A stretch of 64,000 nt of DNA, taken from contig NZ_JAKQZA010000003.1 of assembly GCF_023008165.1 (NCBI RefSeq), forward strand, positions 1 through 64,000, in the 5' to 3' direction. The position numbers and the translations under genes were made by a program. Position 1 is the first letter of the stretch. Every line of letters begins with the position of its first letter. The stretch is from Kordiimonas laminariae (GTDB lineage: Bacteria > Pseudomonadota > Alphaproteobacteria > Sphingomonadales > Kordiimonadaceae). Positions 30,282 to 38,681 of the stretch are shown here, piece after piece. The notes under the pieces were generated by a model. That model was not told the DNA's origin. It saw nothing but the letters and a program-made list of their open reading frames with translations, and did no database searches.

Positions 30282-30950
30282 ATGGCTCATTCACAAGCTC
30301 CGCAGGGAGCCGAAATCCTTCACCATGAACCCAAAGGGTTCACAGATCATTTTGCTTACGGCTTCGTAAAAGCGCTCAGATTTGTCGCTGATAGTTTTTT
30401 CGCAAAACGCTATGGTCACCGTGCTGTGGTACTGGAAACGGTGGCGGCAGTTCCCGGTATGGTCGCTGGCCTGTTACAGCATCTTAAATGTCTAAGACAT
30501 ATTCGAGATGATCAAGGCTGGATTCGTGAACTGCTTGATGAGGCAGAGAATGAGCGCATGCATTTGATGACATTCATCGAAGTAGCCAAACCCACATGGT
30601 TTGAACGTGCGGTGATTATGATCACTCAGCTTATTTTCTATAATGTCTATTTCTTTCTCTATCTATTCTCTGCAAAAACAGCACACCGGGTTGTTGGCTA
30701 CTTCGAAGAAGAGGCGGTTGTAAGCTATAACCAGTATCTTGAAGAAATTGATGCCGGACGCCACGCGAACACCGAGGCACCCCAAATCGCTATCGATTAC
30801 TGGAGTCTTGCAGAAGATGCCACACTGCGTGATGTGGTAATCGCCGTTCGTGATGATGAAGCAGGACATAGAGACCGAAATCATTATTTTGCAAACAGTT
30901 TAGAAGCTGGTGATCGGCCAAAAGGAAACAGCACACTAGCTCATTCCTAG
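30282..30950 (+). CDS. aox: Alternative oxidase (cyanide-resistant ubiquinol oxidase)
   Basis: Di-iron ubiquinol oxidase that reduces O2 to water without pumping protons. 222 residues. All family motifs and ligands are present: [10 protein letters not shown] (E52), NERMHL (E91, H94), FEEEAVVSY (about E143) and [12 protein letters not shown] (E193, H196). Two hydrophobic helices (about 50-68, 112-130) fit a monotopic membrane enzyme. GAGGAGG precedes the ATG. In bacteria such as Vibrio fischeri the enzyme is induced by NO and resists it; the palindrome upstream and the NnrS gene in the same window fit such a role, by inference. Confidence 0.96.
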   Translation: MAHSQAPQGAEILHHEPKGFTDHFAYGFVKALRFVADSFFAKRYGHRAVVLETVAAVPGMVAGLLQHLKCLRHIRDDQGWIRELLDEAENERMHLMTFIEVAKPTWFERAVIMITQLIFYNVYFFLYLFSAKTAHRVVGYFEEEAVVSYNQYLEEIDAGRHANTEAPQIAIDYWSLAEDATLRDVVIAVRDDEAGHRDRNHYFANSLEAGDRPKGNSTLAHS

Positions 30951-30967
30951 TTAAAGCTACTACTCTC

Positions 30968-31012
30968 GCTGCTTCTTCCTACCCGCCTCTCTTCCCGATA
31001 GGGAGAAGCAGC
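30968..31012 (+). terminator. Hairpin downstream of alternative oxidase
   Basis: Arms GCTGCTTCTTCC (30968-30979) and GGGAGAAGCAGC (31001-31012) pair over 12 bases with one G-U. No T-run follows, so it may be a stability hairpin or weak terminator. Confidence 0.4.
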
Positions 31013-31094
31013 TCCTGTTCTCACGATCCTTTGAATAGACAGTTATTCCTATGCTGGTCATACAATTATAGACCGGTAAACAGGATGATCTGCA

Positions 31095-32018
31095 ATGGAT
31101 GTATTAGACGATATTTTAAATACGCTGGATTTAAGAGGCGCACTTTATTTCAGGACGGACTTTTCTGGCCCATGGGCTGTAACAGTGCCTGATTACGAGC
31201 AAGCAGCACGTTTCCATCTGGTCATCCAAGGATCATGCAATATCACATTTTCTGACGGTAAAGATGTTACCCTTACTCCCGGCGATATTGTTCTTATTCC
31301 CCGTGGCCGTAAACATATCCTTTCAGACAGAGCTGGAAGAAATGCCCCGCCTCTCGAGCAGGTTCTTGAAAATGTTGGCTATAAAAACGAAGGTGTTTTA
31401 GTTGTAGGAAACAAAGATGAGTTCGCCTCGACCCAAATGGTATGTGGCCATTTCACCTTCCGGGAAAAAGCAGACCACCCCATTATCAAAGCTCTGCCTG
31501 ACTACCTGGTAACAACAATGGTAGAACGGCTTAAAGAACCTTGGCTTGATGAAATGCTCAGGCTTGTCGCACAACGCATGTTCTCAAACCAACTAGGTGC
31601 CGAAGCGTCAGTTACCCGATTATCAGAAATCGTATTTATTGAACTTCTCCGATCAGCCATCAATAAACAGGGTGATCTGCAGAACATTCTGATCGCGCTC
31701 AATGACAAACACATTGGCCGCGCTCTACAGCTTATCCACACGACACCAGAAGCTGCATGGAGCGTGGAAAAGCTTGCGCAAGAGGCTGGCATGTCTCGTA
31801 GCCGTTTCTCTGAACGGTTCAGTGAGATGGTTGGAACAGGCCCGATGGGCTATCTTAGTGACTGGCGTTTACAGAAAGCACTTGCCATGCTGGAAAGTAG
31901 CCGCACTAGCGTGCAGGCCATTGCAGAAAAAACCGGCTACCAATCACCTGCAGCCTTTACTCGTGCCTTCAGCGGACGCTTTGGGGTGTCTCCTACAGAA
32001 TACCGAAAACATGCATAA
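31095..32018 (+). CDS. AraC-family regulator with cupin sensor
   Basis: 307 residues. The N-terminal half is a cupin-type ligand domain (FHLVIQGSCNITF and LTPGDIVLIPRGRKHIL, with the metal/ligand-type His) and the C-terminal about 100 residues hold two helix-turn-helix motifs: WSVEKLAQEAGMSRSRFSERF and VQAIAEKTGYQSPAAFTRAF, ending FGVSPTEYR. It stands 125 bp before the YHS gene on the same strand and may control the following run of genes to 34.7 kb. Effector unknown. Confidence 0.9.
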   Translation: MDVLDDILNTLDLRGALYFRTDFSGPWAVTVPDYEQAARFHLVIQGSCNITFSDGKDVTLTPGDIVLIPRGRKHILSDRAGRNAPPLEQVLENVGYKNEGVLVVGNKDEFASTQMVCGHFTFREKADHPIIKALPDYLVTTMVERLKEPWLDEMLRLVAQRMFSNQLGAEASVTRLSEIVFIELLRSAINKQGDLQNILIALNDKHIGRALQLIHTTPEAAWSVEKLAQEAGMSRSRFSERFSEMVGTGPMGYLSDWRLQKALAMLESSRTSVQAIAEKTGYQSPAAFTRAFSGRFGVSPTEYRKHA

Positions 32019-32143
32019 ATATGCATATCGTCCCATTGATTTTGCATTAAATCCGGAATAACCGCATACATATTGATCAATCATCTACATTTTCCTATTT
32101 CCGAAACCAGACATGGCAACACATATTTCGGAAAGGAAAAACA

Positions 32144-32629
32144 ATGTCTAAATTCGTGAAGATTGGTTCTATTCTTATCGCTGCTTCTATTGCTGCAACG
32201 CCTGCGGTTCTAGCTGATGATGAACACAACACTGTTCCTGGCCTCACAGCGGCAGGCGCACCACTTGGCGCACACGGTGTTGATACAGTGGCCTTCATTG
32301 GCCTTGGTAACCGTATTGACGGCGTTGCTAAATACACATCTGTTCATGATGGCGTGGCATATTACTTCGCTTCTGAAGACAATAAGAAAACATTTGAAGC
32401 AAACCCTGATCGCTTTGTACCGCAAAATGGTGGTTTCTGCACATTTGGTGTTTCTGTTGGTAAGAAATTTGACGGCAACCCACGTTACGCAGCTGTTCGC
32501 GACGGTAAACTATATCTATTCCTGAGCGACGATATCCTACAAGCTTTCCTACAAGACGAAAAAGGCACGCTTCGTAAAGCGAAAGCTAACTGGAAAAAGA
32601 TCAAGCACACTGCTGCAACTGATCTTTAA
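32144..32629 (+). CDS. Exported YHS-domain protein
   Basis: 161 residues with a signal peptide (1-24, ending VLA). The mature part carries the YHS fold: YTSVHDGVAYYFASEDNKKTFEANPDRFVPQNGGFC, recognised from the aromatic and Asn-Pro-x-x-Phe pattern. A short His/Asp stretch (DDEH) lies just after the signal. YHS domains occur in copper ATPases and other metal proteins; a role in metal handling is inferred only. AAAGGAAA precedes the ATG. Followed by a GC-rich dyad and a VOC-family gene. Confidence 0.85.
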   Translation: MSKFVKIGSILIAASIAATPAVLADDEHNTVPGLTAAGAPLGAHGVDTVAFIGLGNRIDGVAKYTSVHDGVAYYFASEDNKKTFEANPDRFVPQNGGFCTFGVSVGKKFDGNPRYAAVRDGKLYLFLSDDILQAFLQDEKGTLRKAKANWKKIKHTAATDL

Positions 32630-32642
32630 GCCCAGTTCACCC

Positions 32643-32662
32643 GGGCAGAGCCTGCTCTGCCC
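32643..32662 (+). terminator. GC-rich dyad between YHS and VOC genes
   Basis: GGGCAGAGC and GCTCTGCCC are perfect 9-base arms around CT. No T-run follows, so it could terminate partially or set relative expression of the two genes. Confidence 0.45.
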
Positions 32663-32695
32663 ACCTCCCTTGAAATCTTAGGAAAGCGATAGAGT

Positions 32696-33079
32696 ATGAT
32701 TGATCACCTCAGCCTCGGCGTAGATAATGTCGAAAACGCTATGTCATTTTATAATGGTCTGCTTGAAACACTTGGTTACACATGCATGGTCAGCAATGAA
32801 GCGCTAGCCGCCTATGGCCGTAACCGTATAGAATTTATTCTAATCCGCCCTAACGATGGCGGCGCAGCTTCCGTTGGCAATGGTACCCATATTTGTTTTA
32901 AGGCGGACACCAAAGAAGCTGTGGATGCTTTCCACAAGTTCGCTATGGAAAATGGTGGCACCTGTGCGGGGAAACCAGGCCCGCGCCCCGCTTATCCAAT
33001 TCCAGATGTGTATACAACATTCATTCTTGATCCTTTCGGACACAAACTCGAAGCTATTAATGGTGGTTTCGCGGGATAA
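32696..33079 (+). CDS. VOC-family (glyoxalase-like) protein
   Basis: 127-residue single-module VOC protein: N-terminal MIDHLSLGVDNVENAMSFY and C-terminal TTFILDPFGHKLEAING give the paired beta-alpha-beta-beta-beta units, with candidate metal ligands at H4, H67-type (GTHICF) and E in the last strand. Members act as lyases, dioxygenases or resistance proteins; nothing here picks one. Located 66 bp after the YHS gene. Confidence 0.85.
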   Translation: MIDHLSLGVDNVENAMSFYNGLLETLGYTCMVSNEALAAYGRNRIEFILIRPNDGGAASVGNGTHICFKADTKEAVDAFHKFAMENGGTCAGKPGPRPAYPIPDVYTTFILDPFGHKLEAINGGFAG

Positions 33080-33089
33080 AAGTCCTCAA

Positions 33090-33187
33090 CTCTCAGTTCA
33101 ATTCTGCTAACTGAGAGCCCTCTGCTGGAAGAGTCTGCCCCATATATGAGGCCCCCCTCTCTTAGGCCTCATCGGATTCTTCCAGCA
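33090..33187. repeat. Cluster of inverted repeats in an intergenic gap
   Basis: Three dyads lie in 98 bp. CTCTCAGTT/AACTGAGAG (33090-33098 with 33109-33117) forms a first hairpin. TGCTGGAAGA (33123-33132) pairs with TCTTCCAGCA (33178-33187), and inside it ATGAGGCC (33146-33153) pairs with GGCCTCAT (33165-33172), so a nested stem can form. No T-run follows. It could be a structured RNA, an attenuator or a terminator pair between the VOC gene and the DUF2946-like gene. Confidence 0.6.
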
Positions 33188-33261
33188 TTTCCATGTAAAA
33201 ATGTCGCACTCTTTCTATTGTCGGTGATCTTCATGGGCATGCGTGCTACATAACTGCCCAT

Positions 33262-33630
33262 ATGCGGTACACTGCACACAAAATACTATTGGCCGTCCTG
33301 TTTGTATCTTTCTCTGCACGAGCTTCAGTTACAGATGGCATGATGCTTGATATCGGTTCTTTCCTGAACGGCGGGAGCCTTGTACGTATTTGTGCATCTG
33401 CGGGCGAACTACCATGGATGCCTGTTCATTTTGATCATGACGATGAAACCATGGATCAAATGGACAGGATGAAATGTCCATATTCCGCTCTAGATGCCCC
33501 TATCCAGCTTGCTGATCTAGAGTTTCTACCCTCAGACTTTGGTCCCGCTTCCAATGCAGCAGAGCATGCAGCTACCCTCAGTATGCTCCGCATTCTTCGT
33601 GCCACTGCACGCGGACCGCCAAGCCTGTAG
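33262..33630 (+). CDS. DUF2946-like exported protein
   Basis: 122 residues with a signal peptide (about 1-22). The pattern of one Cys in VRICASAG, a His/Asp-rich middle (HFDHDDETMDQMD), MKCPYSAL and the terminal ARGPPS matches DUF2946, a short family often found beside copper-responsive outer-membrane genes. The ATG at 33262 is preceded by an ATG/TAA mini-frame; the ribosome site is weak. It lies 56 bp before a Met/His-rich outer-membrane protein, supporting a joint metal-related role. Confidence 0.65.
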   Translation: MRYTAHKILLAVLFVSFSARASVTDGMMLDIGSFLNGGSLVRICASAGELPWMPVHFDHDDETMDQMDRMKCPYSALDAPIQLADLEFLPSDFGPASNAAEHAATLSMLRILRATARGPPSL

Positions 33631-33686
33631 TTCCTCTTCCCTAAACAAACCATACTACTACCATTTATCCGCAGAGGAATTACCGG

Positions 33687-34757
33687 ATGAAACGCACCTT
33701 ATTGGCGGCGTCTGCTCTTGTATGCAGTATGCCTGTTTTCGCACACGATACTCACCAAGCACCACGCGCTTATGATCATGCACCTATTGGCGTAATGGGG
33801 GATCACCTTCACAAGAAAGGGGAGTTTATGCTCAGTGCCCGCTATATGTATATGGATATGAGCGGCAGCCGTATTGGCACCAACAGCGTAACGCCAGAAC
33901 AGATTGTAACCACCGTTCCGAACAGCTTTGCTGGCGCTCCTGGGCAGCCCCCTACCCTTCGTATTGTACCCACCCAGATGGATATGCATATGGTCATGAT
34001 TGGTGCCATGTACGCGCCGACCGACAACATAACCCTGATGGCAATGGCCATGTACAATGCCAACACCATGGATCATGTAACATTTCAGGGTGGTATGGGT
34101 ACCAACAGACTTGGTGAGTTCAACACTAAATCCTCAGGCTTTGGCGATACAAAGTTAGGTGCACTTATTCGCCTTCACGACAGTGGTACACATAAGCTTC
34201 ATTTGAATGCTGGTATCAGCTTACCAACGGGCTCAAATACAGAAACAGATGATATTCTAACCCCAATGGGCGGAACGCCTACTGTACGCCTACCCTATCC
34301 AATGCAATTGGGTTCCGGCACTTGGGATCTGGAACCGGGTATCACTTATGTAGGACATAAGGATGATATTAACTGGGGTGCACAGGCGCGAGCTACTATT
34401 CGCTTGGGTGATAATGCAGAAGGCTACACACTCGGAGACAAATTTGAAGCCACCTCATGGCTCGCATATGGCTTTAATGATAATATTTCGGTATCCGGCC
34501 GCGCCAAATTCACGACGCAAGGCGATATTAATGGCCGCGACCCTTCCATTGCAGGGCCTGTACAAACAGCTCAAACTGACTTTCACGGTGGTGAGAAAAT
34601 TGAGTTATTTGCAGGCATCAACTATCTCTTCACCGAAGGTGGCCTGAAAGGTAATCGCCTTGCGCTTGAAGTTGGCACACCAATATTGCAAGACCTTAAT
34701 GGCCCACAGATGGAAACTGACTTAACCATCACACTAGGTTGGCAACTTGCTTTCTAG
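33687..34757 (+). CDS. Met/His-rich outer-membrane beta-barrel protein
   Basis: 356 residues with a signal peptide (1-19, ending VFA). The mature part begins HDTHQAPRAYDHAP and is rich in Met and His in its first 120 residues (for example MDMHMVMIGAMY and MAMAMYNANTMDH). Alternating strands and the terminal aromatic (LGWQLAF) are typical of an outer-membrane barrel of the transporter/phenol-pathway type. Clusters of Met and His suggest copper binding. A GAGGAATT ribosome site is present. A terminator follows 7 bp after the stop. Confidence 0.75.
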   Translation: MKRTLLAASALVCSMPVFAHDTHQAPRAYDHAPIGVMGDHLHKKGEFMLSARYMYMDMSGSRIGTNSVTPEQIVTTVPNSFAGAPGQPPTLRIVPTQMDMHMVMIGAMYAPTDNITLMAMAMYNANTMDHVTFQGGMGTNRLGEFNTKSSGFGDTKLGALIRLHDSGTHKLHLNAGISLPTGSNTETDDILTPMGGTPTVRLPYPMQLGSGTWDLEPGITYVGHKDDINWGAQARATIRLGDNAEGYTLGDKFEATSWLAYGFNDNISVSGRAKFTTQGDINGRDPSIAGPVQTAQTDFHGGEKIELFAGINYLFTEGGLKGNRLALEVGTPILQDLNGPQMETDLTITLGWQLAF

Positions 34758-34763
34758 AGATGT

Positions 34764-34784
34764 AAGCCGGGTAATGCCCGGCTT
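34764..34784 (+). terminator. Rho-independent terminator after the barrel gene
   Basis: AAGCCGGG and CCCGGCTT pair around TAATG and are followed by TTACTT. It touches the stop codon of the converging acetyltransferase gene. Confidence 0.7.
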
Positions 34785-35270
34785 TTACTTCAGTATATAA
34801 AGGGTCTCAGAAACTTCGCCTTGTCGGGCTTCAGAAAAGAATTGCTCTTCTCTCAAACTTCTGAAGCCTGTTTTTTCCAGCACTTTAGCGGAGCCAATAT
34901 TGCTCTCAACCACACGTGCATAAATGGATTGATCAGGAAATATTTCTTTCACTTGGAGCAAAAAAACTTTTAGAGCATGAGTAACGATCCCTTTGCCCCA
35001 AAACTGTCTTCCTAGCCAGTAACTTATCTCTCTTGCATCCTCACGCAGGAAAGTTGCGATATATCCAGCAACTTCACCATCCACAATGATAGTCCGCAGC
35101 AATAACTCACCACTTTCATCGTCCAAAAGCCGAGCAAAACGAGCAACGTGAGTTGCTGTATCACCAGAGATAGCACCACCACCCGCGAGCCAGGCAGCTT
35201 CTTCATCTGTGTGGAATTTTGCAAGCGGTTCAATATCAGCCCCAACCATATTTCTGATAGAAACATTCAT
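34785..35270 (-). CDS. GNAT-family N-acetyltransferase (1)
   Basis: 161 residues, acetyl-CoA-dependent acyltransferase fold of the RimJ/RimL kind: ISYWLGRQFWGKGIVTHALKVF forms the cofactor-binding strand and helix (Q/R-x-x-G-x-G/A variant QFWGKG), followed by VVESNIGSAKVLEKTGF. Second gene of a two-gene acetyltransferase unit, 6 bp after the stop of its neighbour. Target amine unknown. Confidence 0.88.
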   Translation of the reverse strand: MNVSIRNMVGADIEPLAKFHTDEEAAWLAGGGAISGDTATHVARFARLLDDESGELLLRTIIVDGEVAGYIATFLREDAREISYWLGRQFWGKGIVTHALKVFLLQVKEIFPDQSIYARVVESNIGSAKVLEKTGFRSLREEQFFSEARQGEVSETLYILK

Positions 35271-35276
35271 ATAAAA

Positions 35277-35780
35277 TCAGGGCGCCAATTCGTATTTATT
35301 GTGTTTTGTTATTTCACCCGGGCGAGCGGCGCTTGTTCCGCTTCCTTCACCCACTTGGATAAAGCCCAGTTTTTCAAGTACACGCATAGAAGCTGGATTA
35401 TCCTTGGCTACAGTACCGTAGATGATCCCAGCATGCCCTTGTTCTCGTACGAGGTTGATCAGTGCCTTACCAGCTTCTGTTGCATATCCTTTGCCCCAAA
35501 AATCTCGGCCAATAAAATAACCAATTTCCCGACCACCGCTTTCATGTGGAAAATGCCCAGCATTCCCAATAAGCTCTCCCTGATCATTGTATATTCCGCG
35601 TTCTACGATAGAGCCATCTTTAGCTTCTAATTCACGACGATCATCAAGGCGTTTTTCAACAAATTCATAAGTTACTGGAAACGGAATGGTCGCTGTCATG
35701 CGTGCGACATCAAAGTCATTTACCAGTTCATGAAACCTCGGGTAATCTTCTTTGGGAATTGGTTTAAGCACCAATTTCAT
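35277..35780 (-). CDS. GNAT-family N-acetyltransferase (2)
   Basis: 167 residues, RimJ/RimL-like: IGYFIGRDFWGKGYATEAGKAL is the acetyl-CoA site and DNPASMRVLEKLGF the last conserved element. It shares layout and motifs with the next gene, so the two are probably tandem duplicates. No substrate can be assigned. The short gap to 35864 serves as divergent promoter with the ferric-reductase-like gene. Confidence 0.9.
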   Translation of the reverse strand: MKLVLKPIPKEDYPRFHELVNDFDVARMTATIPFPVTYEFVEKRLDDRRELEAKDGSIVERGIYNDQGELIGNAGHFPHESGGREIGYFIGRDFWGKGYATEAGKALINLVREQGHAGIIYGTVAKDNPASMRVLEKLGFIQVGEGSGTSAARPGEITKHNKYELAP

Positions 35781-35863
35781 AACGTTTCCCTCACCTGCAT
35801 TTTGTTTTTTTCAGTTTCTATGAAACTATTCATCAGCTAGGGGAAAATACAAGGGCCAAATTT

Positions 35864-36463
35864 ATGCTTAAAAGATTTCAAGGGAAACACCTGTTACTGA
35901 TCACCGCATTATTGCTTGTGGTTTATACAGTTTTCAGCATCCAGACGGCAGGCAATTACATTGGAGCGCTTGATCTTGTCATGAAGCCCACTGCTCATTT
36001 GGCGTTTATCTTTTTCTTTCTGGCATTCACTACATCAAGCCTACATATTATGCGGCCAAGTGACTATTCCAGATGGGCTATGAAAAACCGTCGGTACCTG
36101 GGGCTTAACTTCGCGCTTATCCACTTTGTACATTTAGGATTTGTACTATCGAATTTGGCCTTCACCGAAGAAACAAGAGAAGCTTCTACTCTCGGCATCG
36201 GAGCGCTTGCCTATCTATTCCTGTTTTTAATGACCATTACCTCAAACAATACAGCTGTAAGAAAACTGGGCGCACGCAAATGGAAAATGCTCCATAAAAT
36301 CAGCAGCTACTATATTTGGTTCATTTTCCTCGCAACATCGAGCAAAGAGCCAGAGGCGTTCACAAGTTTTAGTACAAGCTGGTTGCCTCTGATGTGCATT
36401 CTAGCAATCTTAATACGCTATCAAGGTTGGAAAATGCTGCAAGCAAAAGCGAAAAATCGCTAG
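35864..36463 (+). CDS. Ferric-reductase-like transmembrane protein
   Basis: 199 residues with five to six hydrophobic segments. His residues placed in membrane helices (TAHLAFIFFF, SSLHIMRP, LIHFVHLGFV, KMLHKISSYYIW) can coordinate haem as in the ferric reductase/MsrQ transmembrane family. No FAD or NAD domain is present, so it would need a partner. AAGGG precedes the ATG. Single gene followed by a strong bidirectional terminator. Confidence 0.8.
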   Translation: MLKRFQGKHLLLITALLLVVYTVFSIQTAGNYIGALDLVMKPTAHLAFIFFFLAFTTSSLHIMRPSDYSRWAMKNRRYLGLNFALIHFVHLGFVLSNLAFTEETREASTLGIGALAYLFLFLMTITSNNTAVRKLGARKWKMLHKISSYYIWFIFLATSSKEPEAFTSFSTSWLPLMCILAILIRYQGWKMLQAKAKNR

Positions 36464-36478
36464 TCATATTTCACTGGG

Positions 36479-36512
36479 AATTTAGGGCACAATAAACCTT
36501 GTGCCCTAAATT
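36479..36512. terminator. Bidirectional terminator
   Basis: Perfect 14-base arms AATTTAGGGCACAA and TTGTGCCCTAAATT around a 6-base loop, between the converging ferric-reductase-like and FG-GAP genes. Confidence 0.75.
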
Positions 36513-36531
36513 GTACTCGAATCTATGCTCG

Positions 36532-38022
36532 TTATTTTGCGAGCATCACGGTTATTTGGTTAACTTTTTCAGCTGCGCTATTCAATCTATCAAAATAGAA
36601 AACCAGATCATCTTTACCGTCTTCATTCAAATCAAGCGCATCCACATATTCACCGTTTTTCGGTAATGGAATTTTGAGCTTGACCGCTTTTCGGGCAAAC
36701 ATATTTTTACCACCCGGTGTTGCCATAAAGAACTGTAATTCTTTTTCCTTCTTACTTACCACCAGATCCTTAGAACCGTCGCCATTAAAGTCCCCCATCT
36801 CTACAACAGGGATGCTGGATTGGCCGCTTGAAAGGTTAAAGGCAACACTTACCTTCTTTTTGTATGTGGGCTTCTCGGTATATCTGCCGTTATCACCTTG
36901 CTCATAGAAATTTACATCTACGCTGGTCGATCCAGACAAGAAAATACCAATTATCTTCCCAATCCCCAGATTGGCTGCACCCGCCACAAAATCTTTTTTA
37001 CCGTCGGTACCGAAATCGATATGTTCGTTCCGGGTAGAAAACCCTTTCATCACGATGTCAGTATCAGCTTCGCCACTGAATGTAAGCTTTCCACCTTCAT
37101 TTTTGCCGTAATAGTAATGAAATTCCAATGTACGGTTAAACACGCCCTTCGCTATATCTGTGGTGGTCACAATATCAATAATGCCGTCACCATTAATATC
37201 ATCTATTTCCCGGAACGTACTGTTTTCCAGATTAGTCTGATCAGCGTAGCGCTCGTCAGCACGCACCTGCTCTTTGTATGAATTCCCCGTCACTGGTAGA
37301 TCAAACGGTATGATCATTGGCTCGTTTTCAAAGCTACCGTCTACCTCTTGAGGAAAAACAATGAAGCTGTGATCCTGGTGGAACACTATGTCATCTTTAC
37401 CATCAAAGTTTGCATCAAACTGATAGTAGGGAAAGGTACTATAGCGAGGTGTGCCGGCACCCAAACGCATTTCAACCTGCATATTCAAAAGCTGTTCAGG
37501 CTCAAAACCACCAGCTTCTTTCCCAAGGAGTAAACGATATCCATCAAAATCAGGCAATAAAACATCTGCCAGACCGTCGCCGTTCAAATCTTTCGAGAAA
37601 TCAGCCTTGTTAAGTCTTGGATTAAATGATTGCCTGAAAATACTTTGTACTGGCACCAAAAGCTCTATTTGGCCGCTTTCAGTATTAAAATACGAAACAC
37701 CTTCACTTGATAGAAACACCACGCTTGTAGCTTTGCCGTCCAATTTGGCAGTATCAAAAAACAGCATATCTTCAGGCATAGTGAAATGCAGTATAGCTTC
37801 ATTACCGCCTGCCGCATCAAATATCGAAAAATGCTTGGCTCCATCTCGATCTCGGCCTGCTGCAAGAAGAGCTGCTTTCCCTTGGCTACCAAAATGGATT
37901 TTTTCCATAGTTTCAACCGGATGCCCAGCATCTAGTTGTTTTATTTCAAACAGGTCTTGAGCACCCGCATTGCCCCCAAAACACAATACGCCAAAAAGCG
38001 CAGCTCCCACTGCTTTGTACAT
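36532..38022 (-). CDS. Exported FG-GAP/VCBS-repeat protein
   Basis: 496 residues, signal peptide 1-21 (ending AGA). At least five calcium-loop repeats of the D-x-N-x-D-G-x-x-D type are seen: DLNGDGLADVLL, DANFDGKDDIVF, DINGDGIIDIVT, DFNGDGSKDLVV and DLNEDGKDDLVF. They indicate a beta-propeller like integrin alpha chains. No protease or anchoring domain is visible, so it is probably a periplasmic or secreted binding protein. AAGGG precedes the ATG. Single-gene unit. Its ligand is unknown. Confidence 0.82.
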   Translation of the reverse strand: MYKAVGAALFGVLCFGGNAGAQDLFEIKQLDAGHPVETMEKIHFGSQGKAALLAAGRDRDGAKHFSIFDAAGGNEAILHFTMPEDMLFFDTAKLDGKATSVVFLSSEGVSYFNTESGQIELLVPVQSIFRQSFNPRLNKADFSKDLNGDGLADVLLPDFDGYRLLLGKEAGGFEPEQLLNMQVEMRLGAGTPRYSTFPYYQFDANFDGKDDIVFHQDHSFIVFPQEVDGSFENEPMIIPFDLPVTGNSYKEQVRADERYADQTNLENSTFREIDDINGDGIIDIVTTTDIAKGVFNRTLEFHYYYGKNEGGKLTFSGEADTDIVMKGFSTRNEHIDFGTDGKKDFVAGAANLGIGKIIGIFLSGSTSVDVNFYEQGDNGRYTEKPTYKKKVSVAFNLSSGQSSIPVVEMGDFNGDGSKDLVVSKKEKELQFFMATPGGKNMFARKAVKLKIPLPKNGEYVDALDLNEDGKDDLVFYFDRLNSAAEKVNQITVMLAK

Positions 38023-38205
38023 AATCCAACCCTTATAAATTCCACTTCCCCATTGTCGCTAAGGCGACAAAATGGCATCAATTAGGCACGCTAATCCAAT
38101 GTTAGCCTATTCCCCAAGTACCTCACATTATTGTTAGCCTTATAAACAAAACACGCTACTGTTTTATTTGGGAGCAATAATAATTTCCGTTCAGGGGAGT
38201 ACGAA

Positions 38206-38622
38206 ATGGAAAAAGAAATACTATTACCAATCCTCGCCTTGGTATCATGGTCACTCGTAATGTGGGGATGGATGTACGCTACACGCCTGCCTGCAATGGC
38301 AAAGGCTGAAATTGATCCACAGGCTGCTGCACATCCAGGTTCGTTAAATACATTACCAGCGGACGTACGCCGTATCGCAGATAATTATAACCACCTGCAT
38401 GAACAGCCAACCATGTTCTTCGCACTGGTTTTCTACACCTATCTGGCAGGCAACGTAACTGATTTCATGGTGCAACTGGCATGGGCTTATGTCGGCTTGC
38501 GTGTTGTGCATTCCTTTATGCAAACCTTGATAAACAAAGTAACCCTCAGGTTTCTTACCTTCATGCTCTCCAGCGTTGTGCTGATGGTTTTAGCAGCACT
38601 AAACATTCTTACACTTCTTTAA
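38206..38622 (+). CDS. MAPEG-family membrane protein
   Basis: 138 residues with four hydrophobic helices and the MAPEG pattern (RIADNYNHLHEQPTMFF and WAYVGLRVVHSFMQTL). Eukaryotic relatives are glutathione-linked membrane enzymes; bacterial ones are mostly uncharacterised. CAGGGGAG precedes the ATG. Followed by a 14-bp terminator stem. Confidence 0.9.
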   Translation: MEKEILLPILALVSWSLVMWGWMYATRLPAMAKAEIDPQAAAHPGSLNTLPADVRRIADNYNHLHEQPTMFFALVFYTYLAGNVTDFMVQLAWAYVGLRVVHSFMQTLINKVTLRFLTFMLSSVVLMVLAALNILTLL

Positions 38623-38631
38623 ATTTAAAAG

Positions 38632-38661
38632 AAGAAAGCCGAGGGAACCCTCGGCTTTCTT
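38632..38661. terminator. Strong bidirectional terminator
   Basis: Arms AAGAAAGCCGAGGG and CCCTCGGCTTTCTT (14 bp) around AA, with T-runs at the ends of both directions. It separates the converging MAPEG and amidohydrolase genes. Confidence 0.85.
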
Positions 38662-38681
38662 ATCACTTTTTCTAGAACACC

